Below are positions 1 to 8,760 of a stretch of DNA of 41,461 nt, one piece after another. The translations under genes were made by a program, and so were the position numbers. The DNA comes from an uncultured Bacteroidia bacterium. GTDB taxonomy: Bacteria; Bacteroidota; Bacteroidia; Bacteroidales; UBA932. A model generated the notes under the pieces. That model was not told the DNA's origin. It worked only from the letters and a program-made list of their open reading frames with translations, and did not search any database. The stretch is taken from NCBI GenBank assembly GCA_902781705.1, contig CACZKE010000023.1, positions 1 through 41,461 on the forward strand. Direction: 5' to 3'. Every line of letters begins with the position of its first letter. Position 1 is the first letter of the stretch.

Positions 1-110
1 CGAAGCACCCCGAGCGCATCATCCTCTCCCCCCACATCGCCTGGTACTCCCGAGAGGCCCGCGCCCGTCTGGCGCATGAGATGGCGGAAAACATCAAAAA
101 AGGCTGGTAG
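1..110 (+). CDS. D-2-hydroxyacid dehydrogenase, C-terminal end only (5' part outside window)
   Basis: The frame that ends in TAG at 108-110 reads through a segment containing LSPHIAWYSREARARL and then ENIKKGW. The S/T-P-H-I-A-W-x-S-x-E-A-R signature is the C-terminal catalytic-His block of NAD-dependent D-isomer-specific 2-hydroxyacid dehydrogenases, most like glycerate/hydroxypyruvate reductases. The His is the general acid-base residue of that family. Only about 35 codons are inside the window, so the substrate cannot be named. The last codons overlap a strong terminator hairpin, and the gene faces the minus-strand icd gene. Confidence 0.75.
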   Translation, partial: KHPERIILSPHIAWYSREARARLAHEMAENIKKGW

Positions 111-127
111 TGATACCAGCCTTTTTT
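96..127. terminator. Bidirectional intrinsic terminator
   Basis: A six-A run, the stem GGCTGGTA, a GTGA loop, TACCAGCC and a six-T run form a perfect hairpin that works on both strands. It overlaps the stop codon of the partial dehydrogenase gene (plus) and lies 50 bases past the icd stop (minus). It therefore ends both convergent transcripts, including the long pdxB-to-icd run. Confidence 0.9.
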
Positions 128-130
128 GAA

Positions 131-172
131 TAGCTTCCTTCGTCGGTCTTCGACCTCCTCGGAATGACAGGG
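131..172. repeat. Possible dispersed intergenic repeat fragment
   Basis: The stretch between the terminator and icd contains TCGTCGGTCTTCGACC, a short imperfect palindrome, followed by CTCGGAATGACAGGGAG. The ending is a variant of the xCGAAATGACA core of the element found inside citC at 4917-5072. It is probably a decayed member of the same kind of dispersed repeat. The match is short, so confidence is low. Confidence 0.3.
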
Positions 173-176
173 AGTC

Positions 177-1388
177 CTAGGCACCCAGACGGGCGGCGAG
201 ACGCTCGCGGATGGCGCGGAGGAACTCGAGGGAGGTCAGGGCCTTCGGGGTGATGCCTTCCATGAGGTTCACGAGGTCCTTGGTCACGAGGCCGGCGTTG
301 AGGGTGTCGAAGCAGGCGGCCTCGAGCTGGTCGGCGTAGTTCACGAGTTCGGGGAGGTTGTCCAGTTCACCACGCTTGCGGAAGGCGCCGCTCCAGGCGA
401 AGATCGTCGCCATCGGGTTGGTGGAAGTCTCCTCGCCCTTGAGGTACTTGTAGTAGTGGCGGGTCACGGTGCCGTGGGCGGCCTCGTACTCGTACTTGCC
501 GTCCGGGCTCACCAGGACGGAGGTCATCATCGCCAGGGAACCGAAGGCGGTGGAGACCATGTCGGACATCACGTCGCCGTCATAGTTCTTGCAGGCCCAG
601 ATGAAACCACCCTCGGAACGCATCACGCGGGCGACCGCATCGTCGATGAGGGTGTAGAAGTACTCGATGCCGGCGGCCTCGAAGCGCTCCTTGTACTCCT
701 CGAAGACTTCCTCGAAGATGGCCTTGAAACGGCCGTCGTACTTCTTGGAGATGGTGTCCTTGGTCGCGAACCAGATGGTCTGCTTCACGGACAGGGCATA
801 CTGGAAACAGGAGTGGGCGAAACTGCGGATGGACTTGTCCAGGTTGTGCTGGCCCATCAGGACGCCGGGGCCCTTGAACTCGTGGATCACGACCTCTTCC
901 TTCTTGCCGGACTCGCCTTCGAAGACGAGTTTGGCGACACCGGGCTCATTGACCTGGAGTTCCACGTCGCGATACACGTCGCCATAGGCGTGACGGGCGA
1001 TGGTGATGGGCTTCTTCCAGAACTTCACGGCCGGGTGGATGGAAGGGATGGTGATGGGTGTACGGAACACGGTACCGTCGAGCATGGCACGGATGGTGCC
1101 GTTCGGGCTCTTCCACATCTCGTGGAGGTTGTACTCGCTCATCCGCTGCACGTTCGGGGTGATGGTGGCGCACTTGACGGCAACGCCGTACTTCTTGGTG
1201 GCGTTGGCGGAATCGATGGTCACCTGGTCGTTCGTCTTGTCACGATACGGCAGGCCCAGGTCGTAGTATTCGCTCTTGAGGTCCACGAACGGAAGGATGA
1301 GTTCATCCTTGATCATTTTCCAGAGAATGCGGGTCATTTCGTCGCCGTCCATTTCGACGAGCGGGGTGGTCATTTTGATTTTTTCCAT
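177..1388 (-). CDS. icd: NADP-dependent isocitrate dehydrogenase (eukaryote-like homodimeric type)
   Basis: The enzyme oxidises and decarboxylates isocitrate to 2-oxoglutarate with reduction of NADP in the cytoplasm. The 403-residue protein follows the eukaryotic IDH1/2-like subfamily closely: [12 protein letters not shown] near the N-terminus, [14 protein letters not shown], the substrate loop [24 protein letters not shown], and [11 protein letters not shown] with [13 protein letters not shown] near the C-terminus. The length is normal for that type. The gene starts at the ATG at 1388, 10 bases after the aconitase stop, so the two are surely co-transcribed. An internal Met at residue 6 is an alternative start. 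The product uses the isocitrate made by the aconitase encoded just upstream, and the gene is the last in the nine-gene run. Confidence 0.96.
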   Translation of the reverse strand: MEKIKMTTPLVEMDGDEMTRILWKMIKDELILPFVDLKSEYYDLGLPYRDKTNDQVTIDSANATKKYGVAVKCATITPNVQRMSEYNLHEMWKSPNGTIRAMLDGTVFRTPITIPSIHPAVKFWKKPITIARHAYGDVYRDVELQVNEPGVAKLVFEGESGKKEEVVIHEFKGPGVLMGQHNLDKSIRSFAHSCFQYALSVKQTIWFATKDTISKKYDGRFKAIFEEVFEEYKERFEAAGIEYFYTLIDDAVARVMRSEGGFIWACKNYDGDVMSDMVSTAFGSLAMMTSVLVSPDGKYEYEAAHGTVTRHYYKYLKGEETSTNPMATIFAWSGAFRKRGELDNLPELVNYADQLEAACFDTLNAGLVTKDLVNLMEGITPKALTSLEFLRAIRERLAARLGA

Positions 1389-1398
1389 GACGATGGGT

Positions 1399-3639
1399 TT
1401 ATTTGCGGTTTTTGTAATAGTTCATGAGGCAGCCGTCGGCGAGGATGTCGCGCTCGGCGGCGGTAAGATTCTGGAAGAAGAGGTGGATGGGCTTTACACC
1501 GGCCTTGGTGATGACGCACGCATCGATTTCCTCCGCACCGGAAAGGATGGCCTTGCGGATGCCCGGGACGAACACGAAGTCGCCCGGCTCGTAGTCGAAG
1601 GCCGTCTCCGGAGCGATCGTGAACGGCACGATACCCCAGTTGATGCAGTTGGAACGATAGCGCTTGGTGGCGTACTCGTAGCAGATGTTGGCGTCGCCGC
1701 CGAGCACCTTCTGGCAGGAAGCGGCCTGCTCGCGGGCGGAACCGTCACCGGGCTTGTTGGCGAAGACGCAGGAGCCGAAGGAAGTGTTCTCCGCGGAAGC
1801 GCCGACGGCCTTGAGGGCGCAGGCGACGTTCTCCGGGACACGGCCGGCCCGGCGCTCGAGATCCTGGGCCTGGATGCGCTTGGAGATGCCCACGTACTCG
1901 GGCACGCGGCGGCTGAGGGCGAACTCGGAGAGCTTCAGCGGGTTGGAACGGTAGCTGGAGGTCTCACCGGAGGGGATGAGCTCGTCGGTGGTGGTCACCG
2001 GGTCGTGGATGACGGCGGCGAGTTCCACGAGCATGTTCTCCTCCATCGGATACATCGTGGGCCAGTCCTTGATGTTCGGACCGTAACGGAGCTCGACGGA
2101 AAGGTCGGCCTTGCCGTAACCGTTGTAGACACGGCTCTTGTAGATGCGGTCGTCGAAGGTGTAAGGCTTGTGGGTATCCTCGTACTCGATGTCCGTCGCA
2201 GCGGTGATGACACCGCCGTTCGCAGCCGTGGCGGCGATGGAACGGGCGTCCATCAGGGACACGAGGGAAATCTGGCCCTGACCGGGCTTGGAGCCTTCAC
2301 GGTTCGGGAAGTTGCGGGTGGTGTGGCGGATGGAGAAGCCGTTGTTGGCAGGGACGTCACCGGCACCGAAGCAAGGGCCGCAGAAGGCGGGCTTGATCAC
2401 CACGCCGGCCTCGAGGAGTTCCTCGGCGATGTGGTTGCGGGTCGTCGCGAGATACACGGGCGTGGACTGCGGGTAGCAACTCATCGTGAAATAATCGTTG
2501 CCGATGGACTTGCCCTTCAGGATCGTCGCAGCCTCGGAGAGGTTGTCGTAGGTACCGCCGGAACAGCCGGCGATGAGGGCCTGGTCGGCGACGAGTTTGC
2601 CGTCCTTCACCTTGGAGACAAGGTCGATCTGGATCTTGTCGCCGAAGCGCTTGCGGGCGTCCTCCTCGATCCCCTTGAGGATCTCGACGGGATTCGCCTG
2701 GAGTTCGTGGATGGTATAGGCGTGGGACGGATGGAACGGAAGGGCGATCATGCACTCCTGGGTGGACAGGTCGATGCGGATCATGCTGTCGTAGTACGCG
2801 ACCTTGCCGGGCTTGAGTTCCTTATAGGCCTCGGGACGCTTGTGGAGCTCGAAGTACTCCTTGACCGTCTCGTCGGTGACCCAGATGGAGCTGAGGCAGG
2901 TGGTCTCGGTGGTCATCACGTCGATGCCGTTGCGGAAGTCGATCGGAAGCTCCTTGACGCCGGGGCCGGCGAATTCGAGGACCTTGTTCTTCACGAAACC
3001 GCTCTCGAATACGGCCTTCACCAGGGAGATGGCGACATCGTGCGGGCCCACGCCGTGGCGCGGCTTGCCTTCCAGCCACACGAGGACGACCTCGGGGGCG
3101 TTGATGTCCCAGGTGTTCTTCAGGAGTTGCTTCACCAGTTCGCCGCCGCCTTCGCCGACACCCATGTTGCCCAGGGAGCCGTAACGGGTGTGGGAGTCGG
3201 AACCCAGGATCATGTTGCCGCAGGCGGTGAGGGCCTCGCGGGCATACTGATGGATAACCGCCTGGTTCGCAGGCACATAGATACCGCCGTACTTCTTCGC
3301 GGCGGAGAGGCCGAACACGTGGTCGTCCTCATTGATGGTACCGCCCACCGCGCACAGGGAGTTGTGGCAGTTGGTCATGGCATACGGAATCGGGAATTTC
3401 TCGAGACCGCTGGCGCGCGCCGTCTGGATGATGCCCACGTACGTGATGTCGTGGGAGACCATCGCATCGAAGCGGATGCGCATTTTCTTGCCCTTGGCGC
3501 CGTCGACGTCATGGGCACGGAGGATTCCGTAGGTGATGGTGTTTTCGCGGGACTCGTCCGGAGACGGCAGGCCTGTCGGGTCGGAAACGATCGTCTTCCC
3601 GTCCAGGAGATACACACCGTGAGGAATCAGTTCTACCAT
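1399..3639 (-). CDS. acn: Aconitate hydratase (mitochondrial-type aconitase)
   Basis: This [4Fe-4S] enzyme interconverts citrate and isocitrate. At 746 residues it has the length of mitochondrial-type aconitases rather than the longer AcnA. The cluster ligands are visible as Cys359 (AGCSGG) and Cys420/Cys423 (FCGPCFG), almost the same numbering as the mammalian enzyme. Other family blocks are [19 protein letters not shown] near residue 150 and the C-terminal SFGSC and [10 protein letters not shown] segments. It lies 28 bases after the citC-citG stop and 10 bases before icd. Bacteroidetes often cluster acn and icd with citrate synthase. Here citrate lyase genes stand upstream instead. No distinct promoter was seen in the 28-base gap. 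Confidence 0.96.
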   Translation of the reverse strand: MVELIPHGVYLLDGKTIVSDPTGLPSPDESRENTITYGILRAHDVDGAKGKKMRIRFDAMVSHDITYVGIIQTARASGLEKFPIPYAMTNCHNSLCAVGGTINEDDHVFGLSAAKKYGGIYVPANQAVIHQYAREALTACGNMILGSDSHTRYGSLGNMGVGEGGGELVKQLLKNTWDINAPEVVLVWLEGKPRHGVGPHDVAISLVKAVFESGFVKNKVLEFAGPGVKELPIDFRNGIDVMTTETTCLSSIWVTDETVKEYFELHKRPEAYKELKPGKVAYYDSMIRIDLSTQECMIALPFHPSHAYTIHELQANPVEILKGIEEDARKRFGDKIQIDLVSKVKDGKLVADQALIAGCSGGTYDNLSEAATILKGKSIGNDYFTMSCYPQSTPVYLATTRNHIAEELLEAGVVIKPAFCGPCFGAGDVPANNGFSIRHTTRNFPNREGSKPGQGQISLVSLMDARSIAATAANGGVITAATDIEYEDTHKPYTFDDRIYKSRVYNGYGKADLSVELRYGPNIKDWPTMYPMEENMLVELAAVIHDPVTTTDELIPSGETSSYRSNPLKLSEFALSRRVPEYVGISKRIQAQDLERRAGRVPENVACALKAVGASAENTSFGSCVFANKPGDGSAREQAASCQKVLGGDANICYEYATKRYRSNCINWGIVPFTIAPETAFDYEPGDFVFVPGIRKAILSGAEEIDACVITKAGVKPIHLFFQNLTAAERDILADGCLMNYYKNRK

Positions 3640-3667
3640 AATGATTTTGGTTTAAGTAGTTAAAGTA

Positions 3668-5566
3668 TTAAGATAGTAGGGAGTCTATAAAAACCGTGAG
3701 CGCAAGCATGTCGGCGGCGCCACCGGGAGAGGCGCCTTCCGCCGCATACCGCGCACAAAGGCCTTTCAATAAGGATTCCGTTTTTTCGTAATCGGTTCCA
3801 TGGGCGATTTCATCGAAAATCTCCGACGCCTCGCCGCGAAGCAGTCTGGAGCGCTCATACCCCACCCGGTGGATGAGGCAGGTATCGTCCAGGGATGCAA
3901 TCAGACATACCAGCGTTCTCTGCAGGGCAAAGGGCTGCTTCCTGATACCGTGAAAATAAGGCAGCCAGAAAGCGAACAAGTCCTTATAGCCATCCAGGGC
4001 CATGGCCCGGGCTCCTTTCACGCCGTATTTCTGTACGGCAGTCTCACCATGCGAGAGAGCCGTCGAATGTAACTTATTGTCTGCCGGTGAGTTATCTAAA
4101 AGTACCCGGGTAGTTTGTGCCAGGTACTTTTGCATAACACGCTTATTGTCAACGAATTCCATTCTACGCCCAAATACATGGACAGCCAGGCCGAGCGCAA
4201 AGATGGCGCCCCGGTGCCCATTCACACCGCCGGTGGCCTTCAGCATGGCCTTTTCCGCGTCAATGCCGAGTTGCCGGAGTTCATCGGCACTGCCGGCAAG
4301 GGCCATCCGGGAGAAGTAGGGACGGATTGCAGCAATGCTTCGGCCCATGAGCGCATAATTCATGTCCCCATGGGCCCCGTTGGAATCCGGCCCCACGAGT
4401 CCGGGCTTCAGCGGCGCATCCAGTTCCATCCGGAGCGCCCGCTCCGCCAGATCGGCCACCAGATAGGGGCAGGTCGATGCCGGGGTCAGGGCCTTGGCTG
4501 AAGAGAAATGCCCCTTGTCCAGCCGCTCGCGCACCCGGGAAGCCGTCACGAAACGACCGTTGGAAGATTTCAGGCGCTTGATTTCGACGACCCGCACGCC
4601 GTAGGAAGGAAGGATTTCCTTCATCAGGGCATTGTAGCGGGCGGTCATGGGGTCGGCCGGTTCGCTGCCGACAAAGCGGACGGTGGCGCCCAGCGCCGGG
4701 GCGATGTGCCGTCCGAAAAGGTCCAGGTCCAGACGCATCTGCGTCTCGGAAGCCTCGGACAAGTCTTTCAGGAAGTAAGTAGGAAAAGTAGCGGACGAGA
4801 TCTGATAGTCGGAACCTTCGAGGACTTCGGCCAGGCCGTCACAGCCGCGGCGGATCATCTCCAGGCGTTCCCCGTACTGGAAACGGGAAGCATCTTCCTT
4901 CACGGGGATAACGGCCAGATTTCTCGACTCCGCCCTCCGGGCTCCGCTCGAAATGACAGAAACGTTGTCATTTCGACCAAGGCCGGAAGGCAAATCCCTG
5001 TCATTTCGACCAAGGCCGGAAGGCAAATCCTTGTCATTTCGACCAAGGCCGGAAGGCCGCGTGGAGAAATCTGCCTGCTCGACAAGGAACCGGTGCCCCA
5101 GCGTGAAAGGATTGGCGTTCATCACGATGACGCCGTCGGCACGGTGGCTTCGCAAGTATCTGCAATAATCCTCCAGTCCCCGGCCGTTTTCCATCAGGAT
5201 GGCTTTCGGGGCCTCGGCGAGGAGGCGGAAGCCCAGGCTTTCGAAAACGGAACGGTTGCCGGGCTTGGTGAATACCTTGACATTGGTATGACCCCGTTCG
5301 GCAGCAACGGAAATAAGGCGGGAGACCAGCGGAACGGAGAGCCCGGCGGAGCGGGCCTGTTCCGATACGGCGATGCACTTGATGATGTCCCGGCGGAGAC
5401 CGCCGCCGGCAAGGATTTCCCCTTCGTCGTCCAGCACCGCCAGATACAAATCAACTTCCTCAAGTCTGAGAGCATTTCTCATGAGGAAGTCTTCCACCTT
5501 CCGGCGGATGGATGGAACGCTCAGGGGCAGTTCCTGTATGTCGATCCTTTCAAATGGTTCCATCAT
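3668..5566 (-). CDS. citCG: Fused citrate lyase ligase (CitC) and triphosphoribosyl-dephospho-CoA synthase (CitG)
   Basis: Two activities needed to make active citrate lyase are joined in one 632-residue chain. Residues 1-130 are the GNAT-like N-terminal domain of CitC. Residues 145-360 are its nucleotidyltransferase domain, with NANPFTLGHRF, PVKEDASRF and a TASRVRERL block; CitC acetylates the acyl-carrier thiol with ATP. Residues 365-632 are CitG, recognised by KPGLVGPDSNGAHGDM and TGGVNGHRGAIFALGL; CitG makes the prosthetic-group precursor from ATP and dephospho-CoA. CitX-CitG fusions are well known, whereas CitC-CitG is unusual. Residues 165-216 are encoded by a dispersed repeat that kept the frame (see repeat). 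Two adjacent ATGs are possible starts; the first is given. A Bacteroidetes-type promoter precedes it at 5618-5648. Confidence 0.88.
   Translation of the reverse strand: MMEPFERIDIQELPLSVPSIRRKVEDFLMRNALRLEEVDLYLAVLDDEGEILAGGGLRRDIIKCIAVSEQARSAGLSVPLVSRLISVAAERGHTNVKVFTKPGNRSVFESLGFRLLAEAPKAILMENGRGLEDYCRYLRSHRADGVIVMNANPFTLGHRFLVEQADFSTRPSGLGRNDKDLPSGLGRNDRDLPSGLGRNDNVSVISSGARRAESRNLAVIPVKEDASRFQYGERLEMIRRGCDGLAEVLEGSDYQISSATFPTYFLKDLSEASETQMRLDLDLFGRHIAPALGATVRFVGSEPADPMTARYNALMKEILPSYGVRVVEIKRLKSSNGRFVTASRVRERLDKGHFSSAKALTPASTCPYLVADLAERALRMELDAPLKPGLVGPDSNGAHGDMNYALMGRSIAAIRPYFSRMALAGSADELRQLGIDAEKAMLKATGGVNGHRGAIFALGLAVHVFGRRMEFVDNKRVMQKYLAQTTRVLLDNSPADNKLHSTALSHGETAVQKYGVKGARAMALDGYKDLFAFWLPYFHGIRKQPFALQRTLVCLIASLDDTCLIHRVGYERSRLLRGEASEIFDEIAHGTDYEKTESLLKGLCARYAAEGASPGGAADMLALTVFIDSLLS
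4917..5072. repeat. Dispersed repeat element inside citC with three tandem 33-bp units
   Basis: The 156-bp segment is bounded by the inverted repeats AGATTTCTC (4917-4925) and GAGAAATCT (5064-5072). It holds three tandem 33-bp units starting at 4966, 4999 and 5032, each opening with TGTCATTTCGACCAAGGCC. A facing copy of the core, TCGAAATGACA (4949-4959), forms an 11-bp palindrome with the first unit. The units are 11 codons each and the whole element is 52 codons, so the citC frame survives and repeats DLPSGLGRND in the protein. The ATTTCTC...TCGAAATGACA layout resembles dispersed repeats that normally lie between genes in many Bacteroidetes. Confidence 0.88.
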
Positions 5567-5617
5567 CCTGCAGGCTTTCCAATACTCCCGGTTCCACCTC
5601 AGATTGATTTAACGACG

Positions 5618-5648
5618 CGAAGGTAGCGATTAAAAACCGATTTCCCAA
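5618..5648 (-). promoter_or_regulatory. Probable internal promoter for citCG-acn-icd
   Basis: On the minus strand TTG (5648-5646) is followed after 20 bases by TACCTTCG (5625-5618), one base off the Bacteroidetes -7 consensus TAnnTTTG. It sits in the only sizeable gap (89 bases) of the nine-gene run, about 50 bases before the citCG start. Confidence 0.5.
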
Positions 5649-5655
5649 GGTTTCC

Positions 5656-6165
5656 TTACGGATTTTCAGGAATTCCGATGATTTTATCAATAGTTTGGAC
5701 GATTTCATCAAACGTGTGCGTATGGGCCCGCATACACTCCCGCGCGGGACGGTCGCAAACCAGGCACCGGCGGGGCGGTTCCCCCACCCGGTCCCTGCTC
5801 ACCGGCATGACGCTCTCCCCCACCGGCTCCATGACATCCAGGTCCATAAGCCGGCCGTAGGGATGGTTGTTCTCGATGCCGCAGCAGGCCTTCTTGACAT
5901 CCAGCAACTCTCCTTCCACGACGAAGTACCCTTCGAAACCCGTTTCCAGGTCGCGAAGGTCCTCATAGACCGGCGTGAAAAGGCTCCGGACGGCGGCGAC
6001 GCCCGCTTCCGCCACTTTCAGCGACCGGGCATCCCGTTTCACGGGGCCTGGCAGGACCACCGTCAGACAAATCAGCTGACGCCCCGGAAAACGGTGCGTC
6101 AGCTGGATCTGACGGAGTTGCCGCTCGTCACGGCTCTCCAGAAGTTGTGCGAGGGTGATTTCCAC
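5656..6165 (-). CDS. citX: Citrate lyase holo-[acyl-carrier protein] synthase (CitX)
   Basis: The enzyme transfers the phosphoribosyl-dephospho-CoA group from the CitG product to the serine of CitD. The 169-residue protein shows the family pattern: an ExxLESRDER start, LTVVLPGPVKRD near residue 35, CCGIENNHPYGRLMDLDV near 95, and the closing PPRRCLVCDRPARECMR with paired cysteines followed by an acidic helix. The start is a GTG at 6165, nine bases after the citF stop; no ATG fits better. Length and motifs are normal for a stand-alone CitX. This agrees with the CitG activity being fused to CitC rather than to CitX here. Confidence 0.9.
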   Translation of the reverse strand: MEITLAQLLESRDERQLRQIQLTHRFPGRQLICLTVVLPGPVKRDARSLKVAEAGVAAVRSLFTPVYEDLRDLETGFEGYFVVEGELLDVKKACCGIENNHPYGRLMDLDVMEPVGESVMPVSRDRVGEPPRRCLVCDRPARECMRAHTHTFDEIVQTIDKIIGIPENP

Positions 6166-6174
6166 CGGAAGGGA

Positions 6175-7596
6175 TCAGTCAACGATGTTGTGGATCTCGT
6201 CCAGCACCTTGCCGTGGCGGTCCATCACGATGCCGACCACCTTGTCGCCAAAAGGCAGCGCGTCGGGCTCGCCGATGATGCTGCGGGCCTTGGCCGCGAG
6301 ATCGTGGATGTCCACGACCTTGAGGCCGGCGGCCTTCAGGCGCTCGGCAATCTCCGGACGGGCCGGATTGACGGCGATGCCGTACTCGGTGACGACCACA
6401 TCGACACCCTTACCGGGAGTGATGAGGGTCGTAACCTTCGGGACCACGCAAGGGATGCGGCCGCGGAGGAGCGGGCACACGATGATGGAGAGGGCGCTGT
6501 CCTCGGCCGTATCCGGATGGCCGCCGATGGCGCCGCGGATGATGCCGTCGGAGCCCACGAGCACATTGACATTGAAGTCCACATCCACCTCCAGGGCGGA
6601 CAGGATCACGATGTCCAGGGCGTGCACGGCGGAACCCACATGGTCCGCGCTGGCATACTCGACCGCGGAAACTTCCTGGTGGAGCTGGTCCTTGGCGATG
6701 GATTCGGCCGCGACCTTGTCGAAGGACTGGACGTCGATGAGCCGGCCGATGAGGCCTTCTTCATGGAGTTTCACCATGTGGGCGGTGATGCCGCCGAGGG
6801 CGAAAGAGGCGTGGATGCCCTTCTCAATCATGCTCTCGCGGATGTACTTGACGGCCGCGAGGGAGGCGCCGCCGGTACCGGTCTGGATGCTGAATCCCTC
6901 CTTGAAATAGCCACTGTTGATGATGACCTTCGCAGCCTGCTTCGCGAGCAGGATGTCGCGCGGGTTCTTGCTGTCGCGGATGGCGCCGGAGGAAATCTTG
7001 GAACTGTCGCCCACGGAATCCACGACCACCACGGACTCCACGTCGCAGGCGGAGATGGACTTGGGGACGTTCGGATAGGCCACCAGGTCATCGGTCAGGA
7101 CGACCACGTGGTCCGCGTACTTGGCATCCGGAAGGGCATAGCCCAGGGAGCCGCAGATGGATTTCGCGTTCTCCGAGCGCGGACAGCCGGAGGCGTTGCC
7201 CAACTCGTCGCAGGAAGACGCGCCGAGGAAGGCGACGTCGATATGGAGTTCGCCGGAAGCGATGGCGCTGCCGCGGCCGCCGTGGGACCGGAACACGACC
7301 GGTTCCTTCATGAGACCGTGGGAGATTTCGTTCGCCAACTCACCGCGAAGACCGGAAGTGGAGATCTTCGTGATGACGCCGCTCTTGATATGGTCGATGA
7401 GCGGGGCGTGCACGTCGGACAGGCTGGAAGCAGCCAGGTGCAGGTTCTTGAAGCCCATTTCGGCGAGTTTCGCGACCACGAGGTTCACGACCTTGTCGCC
7501 GCCGCGGAAATGGTGATGGAAGGAGATGGTCATCCCGTCCTTCAGACCGGACTTCAGGATGGCTTCCTCGAGGGTAACTACTTTCGTATGTCTCAT
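6175..7596 (-). CDS. citF: Citrate lyase alpha subunit (citrate:acetyl-ACP transferase)
   Basis: CitF exchanges the acetyl group on the CitD carrier for citrate, the first half of cleaving citrate to acetate and oxaloacetate. Family blocks are DGMTISFHHHFRGGDKVVN near residue 20, RSHGGRG near 105, GASSCDELGNASG near 130, GTGGASLAA near 220, and VVTEYGIAVNP near 415. The 473-residue chain begins about 40 residues later than enterobacterial CitF (about 510), so the N-terminal extension is missing. The ATG overlaps the citE stop as ATGA, which fixes the start and implies translational coupling. Confidence 0.94.
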   Translation of the reverse strand: MRHTKVVTLEEAILKSGLKDGMTISFHHHFRGGDKVVNLVVAKLAEMGFKNLHLAASSLSDVHAPLIDHIKSGVITKISTSGLRGELANEISHGLMKEPVVFRSHGGRGSAIASGELHIDVAFLGASSCDELGNASGCPRSENAKSICGSLGYALPDAKYADHVVVLTDDLVAYPNVPKSISACDVESVVVVDSVGDSSKISSGAIRDSKNPRDILLAKQAAKVIINSGYFKEGFSIQTGTGGASLAAVKYIRESMIEKGIHASFALGGITAHMVKLHEEGLIGRLIDVQSFDKVAAESIAKDQLHQEVSAVEYASADHVGSAVHALDIVILSALEVDVDFNVNVLVGSDGIIRGAIGGHPDTAEDSALSIIVCPLLRGRIPCVVPKVTTLITPGKGVDVVVTEYGIAVNPARPEIAERLKAAGLKVVDIHDLAAKARSIIGEPDALPFGDKVVGIVMDRHGKVLDEIHNIVD

Positions 7597-8483
7597 AACG
7601 CTTCCTCCTTGTCTAAGATACCGGATGCAATGGCGAGGGCGACGGTGCGCTCGGCACGGATGACCACGGGGCGGTCCACCATCTTGCCGTTCACGGCGAT
7701 GACGCCGGAACCCTTGGCCTGGGCCTCCTTGATGGCGGCGATGATGCGGAGCGCCTTGTCGATGTCCTTCTGGGACGGGGCGAAGACCTCGTTCACGACC
7801 TCGATCTGGCGCGGGTTGATGATGGACTTGCCGTCGAAGCCGAGGGTCTTGATGAGTTCGACCTCCTTCCGGAAGGTCTCCATGTCGTCCAGATTGGAAT
7901 ACACCGTGTCGAAGCAGGCGATGCCGGCGGCACGGGCAGCCACGACGATGCTCTCGCGGGCGAGCAGGAGTTCTGCTCCGCCCGGGGTGCGCTGCGTCTT
8001 GAGGTTGGCGGAATAGTCCTCGGCGCCGAGGGCGATGCCCATCATGCGCTTGGAAGCGGTGGCGATCTCGTAGGCATTCACGACACCCAGAGCGCTCTCG
8101 ATAGCGGCCATGATCAGGGTACGGCCCACGCAGCCGAGTTCGGTCTCGACCTTGACAATCTCGGCTTCGAGTTCACGGACCTCGTCGGCCGTCTCCGTCT
8201 TGGGCATGCGGATGACATCGACGCCCGCCTTGACGACGGCCTCGACGTCCTTCTTGCCGTAAGGGGTGTTCAGCGGGTTGATGCGGACCACCATTTCGGT
8301 ACCGCCGAAGTCAATGGACTTCAGCGCATTGTGTACGAGCAGACGCGCAGCGTCCTTCTCCGCCATCGTCACGGAATCCTCGAGGTCCAGCATGATGGAG
8401 TCGGGGCCGTAAATGTGGGCGTCGGCCATCATTCCCGGGTTGTTGCCGGGAACGAACATCATCGTCCTTCTCAGTCTTTCCAT
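7593..8483 (-). CDS. citE: Citrate lyase beta subunit (citryl-ACP lyase)
   Basis: CitE cleaves citryl-ACP to acetyl-ACP and oxaloacetate. The 296-residue protein has the CitE/HpcH TIM-barrel signatures: RRTMMFVPGNNPGMM at the N-terminus, SIMLDLEDSV with the metal-side acidic residues, VVRINPLNTPYG near residue 65, MIA-type strand LIMAAIES near 125, and GKSIINPRQIEVVN near 220. The length is normal. Its start overlaps the end of citD by 13 bases and its stop overlaps the citF start, so D-E-F form a coupled unit in the usual citDEF order. Confidence 0.95.
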   Translation of the reverse strand: MERLRRTMMFVPGNNPGMMADAHIYGPDSIMLDLEDSVTMAEKDAARLLVHNALKSIDFGGTEMVVRINPLNTPYGKKDVEAVVKAGVDVIRMPKTETADEVRELEAEIVKVETELGCVGRTLIMAAIESALGVVNAYEIATASKRMMGIALGAEDYSANLKTQRTPGGAELLLARESIVVAARAAGIACFDTVYSNLDDMETFRKEVELIKTLGFDGKSIINPRQIEVVNEVFAPSQKDIDKALRIIAAIKEAQAKGSGVIAVNGKMVDRPVVIRAERTVALAIASGILDKEEAL

Positions 8484-8746
8484 ACGTCCTTACCGGTTGC
8501 GCGGACAGCGGCCGCAGTTACACGTGCACGGATGGTGCAGTCGAGGGCACCCTTGTCCGTGGCTTTCACACTGGCATTGTCGATGCCGAGTCCCTGGAGG
8601 GTCTCGGTGATGACCGCCTTGATCTGCCGGCCGAATTGGGCGGCGACAGAACTTTGCAGTTCCACTTGCAGGCCTTCACCCGGGGCGATCTGGACCATGA
8701 TGTCTCCAGACTCGAGGGTGCCGGCCACAGCGTTTTTGATTTCCAT
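8471..8746 (-). CDS. citD: Citrate lyase gamma subunit (acyl carrier protein)
   Basis: CitD carries the phosphoribosyl-dephospho-CoA arm that shuttles acetyl and citryl groups between CitF and CitE. The 91-residue protein has the expected AGTLESGDIMVQI start, in which Ser13 is the predicted attachment site, and the typical QFGRQIKAVI and ALDCTIRARV segments. It lies 14 bases after the DUF4301 gene. It is the first citrate lyase gene in the run, as in most cit operons. Confidence 0.94.
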   Translation of the reverse strand: MEIKNAVAGTLESGDIMVQIAPGEGLQVELQSSVAAQFGRQIKAVITETLQGLGIDNASVKATDKGALDCTIRARVTAAAVRATGKDVWKD

Positions 8747-8760
8747 ACTTTATTTAAGGT

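Noticed and set aside
1276-3663. Long open frames (up to about 860 codons) antisense to acn, citF, DUF4301, susC, susD and GH38
   Set aside because: They arise from high GC and codon bias on the opposite strand. They are compositionally odd, lack motifs, and lie over genes with clear families.
4966-5064. Three direct repeats considered as a CRISPR array
   Set aside because: The units are contiguous with no spacers, lie inside a coding frame, and belong to a larger element with terminal inverted repeats; no cas gene is near.
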